Shown in pieces: positions 40,408 through 49,216 of a DNA stretch of 64,000 nucleotides. The DNA is from Burkholderiales bacterium (GTDB lineage Bacteria > Pseudomonadota > Gammaproteobacteria > Burkholderiales > SG8-41): NCBI GenBank assembly GCA_022841375.1, contig JALHRQ010000011.1, positions 1-64,000 on the forward strand, written 5' to 3'. The position numbers were made by a program, and so were the translations under genes. The notes beneath the pieces are model-generated. The model ran no database searches, was not told the DNA's origin, and saw only the letters and a program-made list of their open reading frames with translations. The first letter of the stretch is position 1; the number at the start of each line of letters is the position of its first letter.

Positions 40408-41991
40408 CTATTGGTTTCTCTGAGCTTCCCGTTCGCGTTTTGCCTTGTCGAGCTTGATCTGTTCCTCGACGAGTTCACGCTGCTTGGTGGTCACGCTTTT
40501 CTGAAGATCGAGTCGGTCCGGCAATCCTGATCGCGCCACTTCAAGATCCTGCAGCTTCTTGATTTCAGCGATTTTCGCGTCGATATCCGCGATGTTGCGC
40601 GCACGCTCGCGCGCGGTGGCCGCATCAGTATCCTGCTCCAGCTTGAGCTTGGACTGCTGCAGGCTGGTCAGGTAGTCGCCATAGAGCTTGGTCAGCTCCT
40701 GTAAGCTGGCGGCAGCGCGCTCCATTTTGGATTCGGTGATGAAGTCAAGCGTGGACAACGCCCCGTCTTCCTGGAAACTCGCCTTCAGCTGGTTCTTGTC
40801 GAACATGGTGTTGCGGAGCGGCAGCACGGCCTTCGCGCCGAACTGCGGCAGGCTGAGGATGTTTTCCGAGTAGCTGATTGGGTTCGAGTCGCGGGGGCCG
40901 CCGCTTTTCTGCTTGCGGATTTCGATCAGGCCCGTCGCCGGGATGCGGTACACCAGTCCGATCGGCCGGGGATCTGCACTGGTCGATACCAGTTTCTCGA
41001 AACGATCTTCAACGCAGAATGAAGCGCGCAAGGCGCTTTTGGCATTTACGTTGTCGACGAAGGATTGCAGGTCTTTTTCCGACACCTCCCCCGGATCGAA
41101 AAGCCCGCGCGCCGCATCCTGCGCATTGACCGAAAGCGTCGTGCAGAATTTCTGGTCTTTGCCGGGGATCCAGAACCCTCTGCTGTCGGCGGTGAGTTGC
41201 CGGGTCACTTTCTGGAGTATTTTTTGTGCTTCTGCCGCCTGCGGTTCCTTGCCTTTCAGTTCTGCAGTGAGGCGTTCTACCGCTTTTTTGGCTGCGGCAG
41301 CGGCAGCCTTCAGCTTGGCAAGCTCGGCTGCGGACGATTCTTTCGGGGCTGCAGCCAATGTCGCATCAGCTTGCTCGGCAAGCGCTTTGGCTTTGACTAG
41401 CGCTTGCTGTTTGGAATCGAGTTCCTTATCGGCATCCGTGGCCTTGCGCAATTCAGCGGTCAGGATGTCGAAGCTGGCGATTTTTTTGTTGACGATGGCC
41501 GGGCAGCCGCCGGCTTCGGGCGCCGAAAACGGTATAAATCCGCCCACCCCCACCGCCTTGGCCAAGTTGACGGCAGCGCCGCCGATGGATGCCAGGACCT
41601 GTGATGTGCGATCGTCGATCTGGGCATTCAATGATTTGAGCATGCCGTTGGGATACAGAGTGAAGTTGGCCGTCGTGGTCTTCATCGCGTCATTGAGCTG
41701 CTGGTAGTCGATGACGTAGGTTTCGCCGGGATCTGAAATGAAGCGCTGAACGAGGTCTGGCGTGAGCACGTCATAATCCAGCTCGTAGATCCCGCCCTTG
41801 CTGACGCAGGATGTAATGCGGAACTTCGCGGAGACTTCGAATCCGGTTACCGGCAGCGAATAGATGACGCCCGGCAGAATGGCTTGGCTACCTTGCGAAC
41901 TGGTAACAACGGGATTGGAAACAAGCGTGGTGGTGCAACCTGAAGCTATGAGGCACAGCGCGACAAACGACATCTTGTTGATGTTTTTCAT
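40408..41991 (-). CDS. Large coiled-coil lipoprotein of unknown function
   Basis: A 527-residue lipoprotein. The signal MKNINKMSFVALCLIASGC gives Cys19 as the lipidated residue. The mature part begins with a beta-rich region (about 30-120). Next is an Ala/Lys/Glu-rich coiled coil (about 190-280, around KAKALAEQADATLAAAPKE), then a central globular region with DSRGFWIPGKDQKFCTTLSV. A second long coiled coil runs at the C terminus (about 440-527, ending in Lys/Arg/Glu-rich sequence). An AGGGGGG tract sits six bases before the chosen ATG; the 44-codon upstream extension is not supported. It is co-transcribed with the serine protease gene. No family is recognised. Confidence 0.72.
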   Translation of the reverse strand: MKNINKMSFVALCLIASGCTTTLVSNPVVTSSQGSQAILPGVIYSLPVTGFEVSAKFRITSCVSKGGIYELDYDVLTPDLVQRFISDPGETYVIDYQQLNDAMKTTTANFTLYPNGMLKSLNAQIDDRTSQVLASIGGAAVNLAKAVGVGGFIPFSAPEAGGCPAIVNKKIASFDILTAELRKATDADKELDSKQQALVKAKALAEQADATLAAAPKESSAAELAKLKAAAAAAKKAVERLTAELKGKEPQAAEAQKILQKVTRQLTADSRGFWIPGKDQKFCTTLSVNAQDAARGLFDPGEVSEKDLQSFVDNVNAKSALRASFCVEDRFEKLVSTSADPRPIGLVYRIPATGLIEIRKQKSGGPRDSNPISYSENILSLPQFGAKAVLPLRNTMFDKNQLKASFQEDGALSTLDFITESKMERAAASLQELTKLYGDYLTSLQQSKLKLEQDTDAATARERARNIADIDAKIAEIKKLQDLEVARSGLPDRLDLQKSVTTKQRELVEEQIKLDKAKREREAQRNQ

Positions 41992-42246
41992 GACACCCCC
42001 CTGTCCTGACACTCTGATTGATTCGTCTGGTAACTCCTGTTTCGCACTTGGTGAATTCGTGAACTTTGTCCTCTTTTTTTGCGGGCGCGACAAACTTAAC
42101 AAAATGGGAAGTTTGCAATGCATATTAGAATGCGCTGATTGATGGCGTGTTGAGAAACGATAAGCCGGGCGCGCAGCCTCAATCCAGTTTTACTCCGAAG
42201 CCATTCAACACCCGCCCGCACCTCATTGATTTTCAAGAACTCCCGG
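41992..42246. promoter_or_regulatory. Divergent intergenic region
   Basis: These 255 bases lie between the minus-strand lipoprotein operon and the plus-strand methyltransferase gene. The segment 42050-42130 is AT-richer (TTTTTTTGCG, AACAAAATGGG) and probably carries one of the two promoters. No specific operator or promoter is assigned. Confidence 0.35.
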
Positions 42247-43065
42247 ATGCCCGCCCTGCTTCTCACCCTTGCCGTCCATGACGCACTATTCGCCGCATCC
42301 CGTAACGGTATTGCTGAAGCCAATTGCTCATTCGACCTCGGTCGCAGCCAAACCACGGTGGCGGTAGGGCCAAATGGCTGGTCCTGGCAGGGTCAAAATT
42401 ATTCCTTCATCCAGCACTGCCGCGATCGCACCATTTATTACTGGACCGGCGATGCCTTTGAGCCGGTGCAGCGTTTCAACCAGTCATTGATCAAGCTGGT
42501 GCCCACCGAATGGGGTGCACCGACTTTCGAGATCGACGGCATCAAGATGCTGCCCACGGCGCAGGTCTCACCCTATGCCGACGCCGAACGCAAAGTCGGC
42601 CTCATCGAGCCGCGCGGCAAAACCATACTCGACTGCTGCGGCGGGCTCGGCTACTTCGCAGCGTGGTGCCTGAAGGGCAAAGCGAAACACGTGCAGTCCT
42701 TTGAAAAAAATCCCGACGTGATCTGGCTGCGCAGTCTGAATCCTTGGTCGCCGCAAACCGGCGAAGGTCTGACACTGACGAATGGCGACATTGCCATTGA
42801 AATTGCACAAATGCCCGATGCGTCGTTCGATGCCGTGCTGCACGACCCGCCGCGATTCGGCATTGCCGGTGAACTGTATTCACAGGTGTTTTACGATCAT
42901 CTCGCGCGTGTGTTGAAACGCCGCGGCCGGCTGTTCCATTACACCGGCACCCCCAACAAGCTGACTTCCGGGCGGGATGTGCCGCAGGAAGTCAGCAAAC
43001 GGCTGGAGCGTGCCGGGTTCAGCGTGAAGCTGAACGGGGATGGCTTGCTGGCGGTAAAGAAATAA
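42247..43065 (+). CDS. SAM-dependent methyltransferase-like protein
   Basis: A 272-residue protein with a Rossmann-type methyltransferase core. The SAM-binding motif I is KTILDCCGGLGYFAAWCLKG (about 125-144), an acidic end of strand 2 lies in VQSFEKNPDVIWL, and the catalytic-region motif is DAVLHDPPRFGIAG (DPP, motif IV). The DPP motif and the overall order resemble predicted rRNA/tRNA- or spermidine-synthase-like methyltransferases. The N-terminal about 100 residues form a beta-rich lead domain. The ATG at 42247 is used; an in-frame TTG at 42226 is possible. No strong ribosome-binding site is seen. The methyl acceptor is unknown. Confidence 0.75.
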   Translation: MPALLLTLAVHDALFAASRNGIAEANCSFDLGRSQTTVAVGPNGWSWQGQNYSFIQHCRDRTIYYWTGDAFEPVQRFNQSLIKLVPTEWGAPTFEIDGIKMLPTAQVSPYADAERKVGLIEPRGKTILDCCGGLGYFAAWCLKGKAKHVQSFEKNPDVIWLRSLNPWSPQTGEGLTLTNGDIAIEIAQMPDASFDAVLHDPPRFGIAGELYSQVFYDHLARVLKRRGRLFHYTGTPNKLTSGRDVPQEVSKRLERAGFSVKLNGDGLLAVKK

Positions 43066-43242
43066 CCTTGCTCAGTACGGGGCGCGGCATGCTTGACGGG
43101 TTCCGGGGCCGGGCATAGGCTCTGCTGCCGGCCCGCCTTGCACTGGAAGCGGTTCTCGCAAGACGTCACACCGCAACACTGCCACACAACAACACCGCAA
43201 CAACAATATCGCCCGAGGCGAAACCCTGAGGAGGTCCACCCC

Positions 43243-44256
43243 ATGCACGCCAGTCCTTGTTCATCCCCTGTTCCGTCGCAACGCAGCCTGTCCGCATTCC
43301 GCAACACCGCCGTGCTGCTGGCGGGCGGGCTGGTGTTTGCGACAACGCCGGCTTTCGCGCAGCAATGGCCGGTCAAACCGGTGCGCATGATCGTGCCGTT
43401 CGCGGTCGGCGGCGGCACCGACATCCAGGCGCGGCTGTTTTCGACCAAGCTGCAGCCGGCACTCGGCCAGCAGGTGATCGTCGATAACCGCACCGGCGCC
43501 GGCGGCAACATCGGCGCGGAGCTGGTCGCAAAAGCGCCGCCCGATGGGTACACGGTGCTGTTCCAGTCGGCTTCGCTGGCGGTGAACGCCTCGCTCTACC
43601 GCAAGCTCAACTACAACGCGACGCGCGATTTCTCGCCGGTGATGCTGGTGTCGTCGACGCCGCTGATCCTCGTCACCCATCCTTCCGTGCCGGCGAAAAA
43701 CGTCAAGGAACTGGTGGCACTCGCCAAATCCAAACCGGGCGTGTTCAATTTCGGTTCCAACAGCACCGGCACCACCAGCCACCTCGCGGCCGAACTGATG
43801 AAAACGATGACCGGCACGACAATGACCCACATCCCGTACAAGGGCGCCGGCCAGGCGGTGATCGCGCTGGTCGGCGGCGAAATCGACATGTTGTTCACGA
43901 CCATCATCGCCGCGGTGCCGCACATCGAGTCAGGCCGCATGCGCGCGCTGGCGGTGACCACGCTCAAACGCGCGCCGTCACTGCCGAACGTGCCGACGGT
44001 GGACGAAACGCTGAAGGGTTTCGAGAGCGACAACTGGTACGGCATGTTTTTCCCGGCAAAAACGCCGGCCGCCATCATTTCGCGCTTCCACGCTGAAATG
44101 ACCAAGGTGCTGACCGATCCCGATGTGAAAAAACTGATGGAAAGCCAGGGCGCCGTGCCGCTGGGTACCACACCCGAAGAACTGTCCCGCTATCTGCTAA
44201 GCGAAATCGACAAATACGCGAAAGTCATCAAGGCTTCGGGCGCTCAGGCCGACTGA
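43243..44256 (+). CDS. Bug/TctC-type TTT solute-binding protein 4
   Basis: A 337-residue periplasmic binding protein. The signal region is long (about residues 1-42) with a hydrophobic core TAVLLAGGLVFATTPAF ending AFAQQ. The mature start QWPVKPVRMIVPFAVGGGTDI, then [18 protein letters not shown] and KAPPDGYTVL, are the family ligand loops. GAGGAGGT six bases before the ATG fixes the start; the longer in-frame reading from 43093 has no such signal. It stands alone, convergent with a LysE-type exporter gene ten bases downstream, with no TctA/TctB. Confidence 0.93.
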   Translation: MHASPCSSPVPSQRSLSAFRNTAVLLAGGLVFATTPAFAQQWPVKPVRMIVPFAVGGGTDIQARLFSTKLQPALGQQVIVDNRTGAGGNIGAELVAKAPPDGYTVLFQSASLAVNASLYRKLNYNATRDFSPVMLVSSTPLILVTHPSVPAKNVKELVALAKSKPGVFNFGSNSTGTTSHLAAELMKTMTGTTMTHIPYKGAGQAVIALVGGEIDMLFTTIIAAVPHIESGRMRALAVTTLKRAPSLPNVPTVDETLKGFESDNWYGMFFPAKTPAAIISRFHAEMTKVLTDPDVKKLMESQGAVPLGTTPEELSRYLLSEIDKYAKVIKASGAQAD

Positions 44257-44265
44257 CGCCCGCCA

Positions 44266-44901
44266 TCACGAACGCAGGAAGGCGCGGATCACCACCATCG
44301 CGCCGACGGCAATCATCACGCCGCCGGCAAAGCTGTTGATGTTCCGCTGCACCGGTTCACCGAGCCGCGCACGGGCCTGGTCCGCCAGCCGGGCGTAGGC
44401 CAGTTTCACCGCGCCCACCGCGAGTGTGGCCGCAATCAGCACCAGCACGGTATCGGTGATGGTGATCGCCTTGAGATTGATGAACGCCGGGAAAAACCCC
44501 AGGTAAAACAGGATCGCTTTCTGATCGGCAAAGGTGATCGACAAACCGGTCAGGTAACTGGCGCGCAATGAATCCCCGTTGACCGGTGCCGCCTGCCGCG
44601 CCGGCAGTGCCGCCAGCAGCAGCATCAGGCCGGAACCGATCAGGTATGCGCCACCCAGCAGTTTCACCACCACGAACCACACACCGATATTGGCCGCCAG
44701 CGCGGCCAGCCCGTAAATGGCCGACAGGATGAACACAACATCGGCCGTGAGGATGCCCAGTGTGGTCATCACGCCGTGGCGGAAGCCGAAAGCCGCGGCG
44801 CGCGCCGCCACCGTCAGCGAACTGACGCTGGGCACTGCGGCGAGGATCACCAGCGCGAGAAACAGCGAGATCAGAGTGCCGATGGTCAGGGTGGTGTCCA
44901 T
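44266..44901 (-). CDS. LysE/RhtB family amino-acid exporter
   Basis: A 211-residue inner-membrane protein with about six transmembrane segments. LVILAAVPSVSSLTVAARAAAFGFRHGV near the N terminus is a variant of the LysE/RhtB signature (usually P-G-P in the first helix, here AVPSVSS). GGAYLIGSGLMLLL and GLSITFADQKAILFYLGFFPAFIN are the conserved central helices. It probably exports an amino acid or similar metabolite by proton exchange. The ATG at 44901 gives a good first helix; a GTG seven codons earlier is an alternative. Confidence 0.87.
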   Translation of the reverse strand: MDTTLTIGTLISLFLALVILAAVPSVSSLTVAARAAAFGFRHGVMTTLGILTADVVFILSAIYGLAALAANIGVWFVVVKLLGGAYLIGSGLMLLLAALPARQAAPVNGDSLRASYLTGLSITFADQKAILFYLGFFPAFINLKAITITDTVLVLIAATLAVGAVKLAYARLADQARARLGEPVQRNINSFAGGVMIAVGAMVVIRAFLRS

Positions 44902-44983
44902 GGCATGATTTTCACATATCACGCCAATGCATCAGCGCCTCATTCGGTGCCCGGTCGCATCTAACAGCAAAAAGCGGATACGT

Positions 44984-46345
44984 TCAGGAGGCTGCACTCA
45001 CCATTACGGCATCAAAGGCCGGCTTGACGGTTTTGGCCTGCTCGATGTTCTGCCATTGCTTAAGCGCGCTTGCCGCACCGCTTTTGCCCAGTCTGGGCTC
45101 GCACAGGCGCAGGAATTTGGTAGCGAGATCAGCGGCAGATACCGGGTTGTCTTCATGTCCCAGCGGGTTGACGACATAGACCTGGTGTTTTTTCCCGGCC
45201 AGATCGGTGGCCGTCATGCGCATGTGCACTTTGCGCGGGAAATCTTTCTCGAACTCGTCATCAATGCGCACCTTGACCTTGTTCATCAACGGCCGGATTG
45301 TCGGATCGAGATAGGATTCCGGCACAAAGGCGTGATGATCGATAAGTCCGTGGCGAAGCGTCCACGCGAGGATATAAGGCAGGCTGTGATCGGCGGTTTC
45401 GCGCGTGGTTGGATCCCACTTAGCCGGTTCGCTGCCGCTTTCATGCCAGGCCGACCAGTAGGTTTCGACATCGATGTCGGTGATCTGATCGACCGGAACT
45501 TTCTTTCGCAACTCAATGGCAGCCCAAACCAATGCCTGCATGTTGTAGACCACCGGCCAGTATTTGATTTTTGCCCGGGGAATGAAGAACTGTTCGGGTT
45601 TTTTGCCGAACGGCGGCAATTCGATCGGTCCCGAAATCAGGTCGGTCAGCCCGTGCCGCCCGCTGAACGGCGCCTCCGGTCCGGTCATGCCTGCCGCGGC
45701 GAGTTGCACGCCGAATACGGCGTTGCGCACGGCATAGGCGGTTGCCGCGCCTTTCCACATCGAAAGCTGGCCCGCGCGGCTAGCGCGCATCGGCATGTTA
45801 GCCACTGCGGTAATCGCGATCGCATGCATAGCCACATCACGGCTGAGCCCCATCATGTTGGCCAAGCCGGCCGCAGCACCCACACTGATGCCGAAACCCT
45901 GGTCCCAGCCCTTTTCGCGCAACTGCGCCTTCATCTGCAGGCGGATGAATATTTCGTAGGACACGACGACGGCAGTGATCAGCTGCTCGCCCGTGACACC
46001 CAGCTGAGGGGCTACGGCAAACAGTCCGCCCATGCTGTCGCTGGGATGACCACCGGGATAGGTGTCGTTGAAATCAAGATCGCGGATCATGCAGGAATTG
46101 ACGAATGCAGCGGCATCGGCCGCGCGAAGTTCATTGGTGCCCAGGATGCGTCCTGCGAGCGCTTTGCTGGCCGGCGGTGGCGCCAGCGAGAGGCCGACTT
46201 TTGCCGTATCGCAGTCGTAAGCCCCCAGCGCGCAGCCGATGGTATCAAGCAGGCGTTCCTTGCTGGCGGCAACAGCGTTGGCCGGCAGATCGCGATAGCT
46301 CAGGCTGCTGGCAAAATCGGCAAAGCTGTTCAGAATCGGGTCCAA
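44984..46345 (-). CDS. MmgE/PrpD family protein 1
   Basis: A 453-residue MmgE/PrpD-fold protein, a family that includes 2-methylcitrate dehydratase, cis-aconitate decarboxylase and iminodisuccinate epimerase. The N-terminal helical domain has SYRDLPANAVAASKERLLDTIGCALG, and DLDFNDTYPGGHPSDSMGG is the family's active-site-type loop. The start codon is TTG at 46345 with AGGAG seven bases upstream. It is the last gene of a minus-strand run: TcuA-like dehydrogenase, Bug protein, LeuC-like, LeuD-like, Bug protein, then this gene. That context suggests dehydration or isomerisation of a tricarboxylic acid. The exact reaction is inference. Confidence 0.9.
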   Translation of the reverse strand: MDPILNSFADFASSLSYRDLPANAVAASKERLLDTIGCALGAYDCDTAKVGLSLAPPPASKALAGRILGTNELRAADAAAFVNSCMIRDLDFNDTYPGGHPSDSMGGLFAVAPQLGVTGEQLITAVVVSYEIFIRLQMKAQLREKGWDQGFGISVGAAAGLANMMGLSRDVAMHAIAITAVANMPMRASRAGQLSMWKGAATAYAVRNAVFGVQLAAAGMTGPEAPFSGRHGLTDLISGPIELPPFGKKPEQFFIPRAKIKYWPVVYNMQALVWAAIELRKKVPVDQITDIDVETYWSAWHESGSEPAKWDPTTRETADHSLPYILAWTLRHGLIDHHAFVPESYLDPTIRPLMNKVKVRIDDEFEKDFPRKVHMRMTATDLAGKKHQVYVVNPLGHEDNPVSAADLATKFLRLCEPRLGKSGAASALKQWQNIEQAKTVKPAFDAVMVSAAS

Positions 46346-46375
46346 CGCGAATCTCCTAGTTCACGGATGAGGGAA

Positions 46376-47380
46376 TTACCGGGATATTTTTTCGGTCTTT
46401 AGACCGATTTCCTTGACGAGCTTCTGGAAGCGGCCAACTTCGTAGGCGAGGTATTTGCTGTATTCATCCGGTGTCTTGCCGACAGGCTCAGCCCCGTCTG
46501 CAAGAAACTTTTCGGTCACGTCAGGCAATCGCACGATTTCATTGATCGCACCATTGAGCTTGTTGACGATGCCTCGGGGTGTTCCGGCAGGTGCCAGCAG
46601 GCCGTACCAGGTCATCACTTCGTAGCCGGGCACGCCGGCCTCGGCAATGGTCGGAACTTCAGGCGCAGCCAACGAACGCTTATTGCTAGTTACTCCCAGC
46701 GCACGAACTCGGTTGTTCCGCCACTGCTGCAGCCCGGCAACAATCGCCGAGAACGTGAATTGCACCTGACCCGCTACGACGCCAGTCAGTGCTGGCGCAC
46801 CGCCGCGAAAAGGCACGTGTGACACATCGATCTGAGTCATCGTTTTGAACATTTCACCGGCCAGATGGCCGGAACCGCCGTGGCCGCCCGATGAAAAATT
46901 CAGCACACCCGGCTTGGATTTCGCCAGAGCCACCAGATCCTTGACCGTCGCGGTGCCCAGCCCGGGATGCACCACCAGCAAAAACGGCGCTTGTGCAAAC
47001 TGCGCCACCCCCGTGAAATCCTTCACCGAGTCGAACTGCAGATCGTAGAGGCTTGGATTGATTGCGAAACTGCTTGAAACAGCAAGCATGGTGTAGCCGT
47101 CGGCGGCTGCGCGGGCGGTGATCGCACCCGCAATCGAGCCCGCCGCTCCGGCGCGGTTGTCGATGATCACGGACTGGCCCAGCGGTTGTGCAAGTTTCTG
47201 GCCGATGAGCCGGGCCATGATGTCGGTGGCGCCACCGGCGGCAAGGCCCACAACAAAGCGCAGCGGCTTGTTCGGGTAATCCGCCGGAACGCCGGCGGCT
47301 TTTGCGGGTACTTGCGCGCCCGCTGCCAGCGACATTGCCAGTCCGGTTGCTGCTGCAATCCCTTTGACTGTTGTGTTCAT
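46376..47380 (-). CDS. Bug/TctC-type TTT solute-binding protein 5
   Basis: A 334-residue periplasmic binding protein with a signal peptide of about 22 residues (ATGLAMSLAAGAQ). The mature protein carries DYPNKPLRFVVGLAAGGATDI, QSVIIDNRAGAAGSIAGA and RAAADGYTML. GAGGAG seven bases before the ATG fixes the start. It lies between the LeuD-like subunit (upstream, 23 bases) and MmgE/PrpD (downstream, 30 bases), inside the tricarboxylate-type cluster, so a tricarboxylate ligand is a reasonable guess. Confidence 0.93.
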   Translation of the reverse strand: MNTTVKGIAAATGLAMSLAAGAQVPAKAAGVPADYPNKPLRFVVGLAAGGATDIMARLIGQKLAQPLGQSVIIDNRAGAAGSIAGAITARAAADGYTMLAVSSSFAINPSLYDLQFDSVKDFTGVAQFAQAPFLLVVHPGLGTATVKDLVALAKSKPGVLNFSSGGHGGSGHLAGEMFKTMTQIDVSHVPFRGGAPALTGVVAGQVQFTFSAIVAGLQQWRNNRVRALGVTSNKRSLAAPEVPTIAEAGVPGYEVMTWYGLLAPAGTPRGIVNKLNGAINEIVRLPDVTEKFLADGAEPVGKTPDEYSKYLAYEVGRFQKLVKEIGLKTEKISR

Positions 47381-47403
47381 GCGCTCCTCGCTTTTTTCGG
47401 GAT

Positions 47404-47916
47404 TTATCGTGCGGTTTCCGCCAAGTATCGCTTGCGGGCGAAAGCGGGCATGCCGCCGCTCTCGAATATGGCTTCGATCGTCGGCGGATATTTGCGCAAG
47501 GCCGCCGTTGCGCCCGTGGTGACGTTGCGCACCTGCGTGTTGCGGTAATCGACTTCGAGAATTTCGGCGTCATTGACGATCTTGCCAATATCAGGCGCGA
47601 TGAAAATCGGCATCGGCAGCGCGATGCTGTTGCGCAGGAACAGCCGGGAGGCCGATTCCACGACGATGGCGGCGATTCCGATTTCCTTGAGCACCAGCCC
47701 CGGCCGATGGGAACCACAGCCGAAGTTCCGGCCGGCGACAATCATGTCCCCCGGTTTCACTTCCTTCGGAAACTCAGGGCGGAACGATTCCAGTGTATGT
47801 CTCTTCAGATCTTCCATCGCCGGGTACAGGTAATAGGGATTAATCGAATCTGTGTCCACGGAGTCCCCAAATTTCCAGACTCGTCCCTTGATGATGCGAT
47901 TCAGATCAAAGCTCAT
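47404..47916 (-). CDS. 3-isopropylmalate dehydratase small subunit (LeuD)-like hydro-lyase
   Basis: A 170-residue aconitase-superfamily swivel-domain subunit. It begins RIIKGRVWKFGDSVDTDSINPYYLY (the D-T-D-x-I motif) and has GDMIVAGRNFGCGSHRPG, the conserved substrate-binding loop GxNFGCGSS in variant form. It is slightly shorter than leucine-pathway LeuD (about 200), closer to the archaeal-type and DmdB subunits. The start overlaps the LeuC-like gene end by 11 bases. With the large subunit it should isomerise or hydrate a 2- or 3-hydroxy di- or tricarboxylate. No leuB or leuA is nearby, so leucine synthesis is unlikely. Confidence 0.88.
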   Translation of the reverse strand: MSFDLNRIIKGRVWKFGDSVDTDSINPYYLYPAMEDLKRHTLESFRPEFPKEVKPGDMIVAGRNFGCGSHRPGLVLKEIGIAAIVVESASRLFLRNSIALPMPIFIAPDIGKIVNDAEILEVDYRNTQVRNVTTGATAALRKYPPTIEAIFESGGMPAFARKRYLAETAR

Positions 47917-49183
47917 GGAATACGTCCTTAGGATTAACGATTTCGCCGGCGACTGCAGCGGCCACTACGGTCAACGGCCCTCCCAGATAGATGCTGGCGT
48001 CGAGGCTGCCTTTGCGGCCCTTGAAATTGCGCGTAGTGGCGGTGATGCACACCTCGCCCGCCGACATGAAGCCGACTTTGGGCTGGCACACACCGCAGCC
48101 CGGCGTCACCACCTGCGCGCCGGATTCGATCAGTTGTTCAATGAGCCCGTCTTTCAGGCAGCGCAGATAGACCTGTTGTGAAGCCGGCGACAGGATGAAA
48201 CGCACGCCTTTGGCGACCTTGCGGCCTTTGAGCATGCGGGCGGCAATTTCGATGTCTTCGTACCGGCCGTTGGCGCAAGAGCCGATCTGCGCCTGGTGTA
48301 TGCGCACGCCCTTGACGTCGTCGACCGGCGTCACATTGCCGAACTGGTGGGGCTTGGCGACGACAAAGGGCATGTCATCGACGTTAAGGACGATTTCCTT
48401 TTCGTACACGGCATCCGCATCCGGCGCCAGCGTTTCGTAAGGCTTATCAGTGCGCGATTTCACAAAGGCATGGGTCTGGTCATCGGCCTCAAACAGGGCG
48501 AACTTGGCGGCGACTTCGACGCCGTGCGTGGACAGGCAGCCGCGGCTGTCGATGCTCAGCTGCGGTACCAGAGAGCCGGAAAACTCGATCGACATGTTTT
48601 GCGCAAAGTCGTCGCCGTATTCCCCGGCTAGATGCAGCATGATGTCCTTGGCAATCGGGTAACCAGGCTGGGTGCCGTTGAGCACGACTTTCACCGATTG
48701 CGGCACCTGGAACCACAACTCGCCGAAAATCATCGCGTACATCAGGTCGGAGCGACTGATGCCGGTGGCGCCTACATTGATTGCGCCGTAGCCGATGGTG
48801 TGCGAATCCATGCCGACCACCAGTTCGCCCGGCCGGACCAGTCCGTAGTCGATGATCATCTGGTGGGCGATGCCGGGCTCTGCGTCATGGAATATGCTCG
48901 CGCCGAGCCGGGCCACTTCCTTGCGAATCAGCGCATTGTCGTCAGCAATGCTCTGACTGAGCGCGGGCTGATGATGATCGACCAGGAAATACACCTTGTC
49001 CTTGTCCCACAGGCGCGGAATGCCTTCGGTAAATCCCGCCTGTACAGCCAGCTTATGCACATCCATGAAATGGTAGTGGCACATCGCGCCGTCAATACGC
49101 GCGTCGATCAGTTCGCCAGCCTTGACGGACTCCTGCGCGAGGTTATGACGCGACAGCAGCTTTTCTGCCATGGTCTGGCCCAT
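47906..49183 (-). CDS. 3-isopropylmalate dehydratase large subunit (LeuC)-like [4Fe-4S] hydro-lyase
   Basis: A 425-residue aconitase-superfamily subunit of the short (about 420) LeuC2/homoaconitase type. It shows GELVVGMDSHTIGYGAINVGATGISRSD. The 4Fe-4S cysteines are seen in IGSCANGRYEDIEIAA and VTPGCGVCQPKVG, and DGAMCHYHFMDVHK sits near the N terminus. GGGAGGT precedes the ATG. It pairs with the adjacent LeuD-like subunit. Its neighbours (TcuA-like flavoprotein, Bug proteins, MmgE/PrpD) suggest it handles cis-aconitate or a related tricarboxylate rather than isopropylmalate. Confidence 0.9.
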   Translation of the reverse strand: MGQTMAEKLLSRHNLAQESVKAGELIDARIDGAMCHYHFMDVHKLAVQAGFTEGIPRLWDKDKVYFLVDHHQPALSQSIADDNALIRKEVARLGASIFHDAEPGIAHQMIIDYGLVRPGELVVGMDSHTIGYGAINVGATGISRSDLMYAMIFGELWFQVPQSVKVVLNGTQPGYPIAKDIMLHLAGEYGDDFAQNMSIEFSGSLVPQLSIDSRGCLSTHGVEVAAKFALFEADDQTHAFVKSRTDKPYETLAPDADAVYEKEIVLNVDDMPFVVAKPHQFGNVTPVDDVKGVRIHQAQIGSCANGRYEDIEIAARMLKGRKVAKGVRFILSPASQQVYLRCLKDGLIEQLIESGAQVVTPGCGVCQPKVGFMSAGEVCITATTRNFKGRKGSLDASIYLGGPLTVVAAAVAGEIVNPKDVFHEL

Positions 49184-49216
49184 CTGACCTCCCGCTTGGT
49201 TACTTATTGGCGTACA

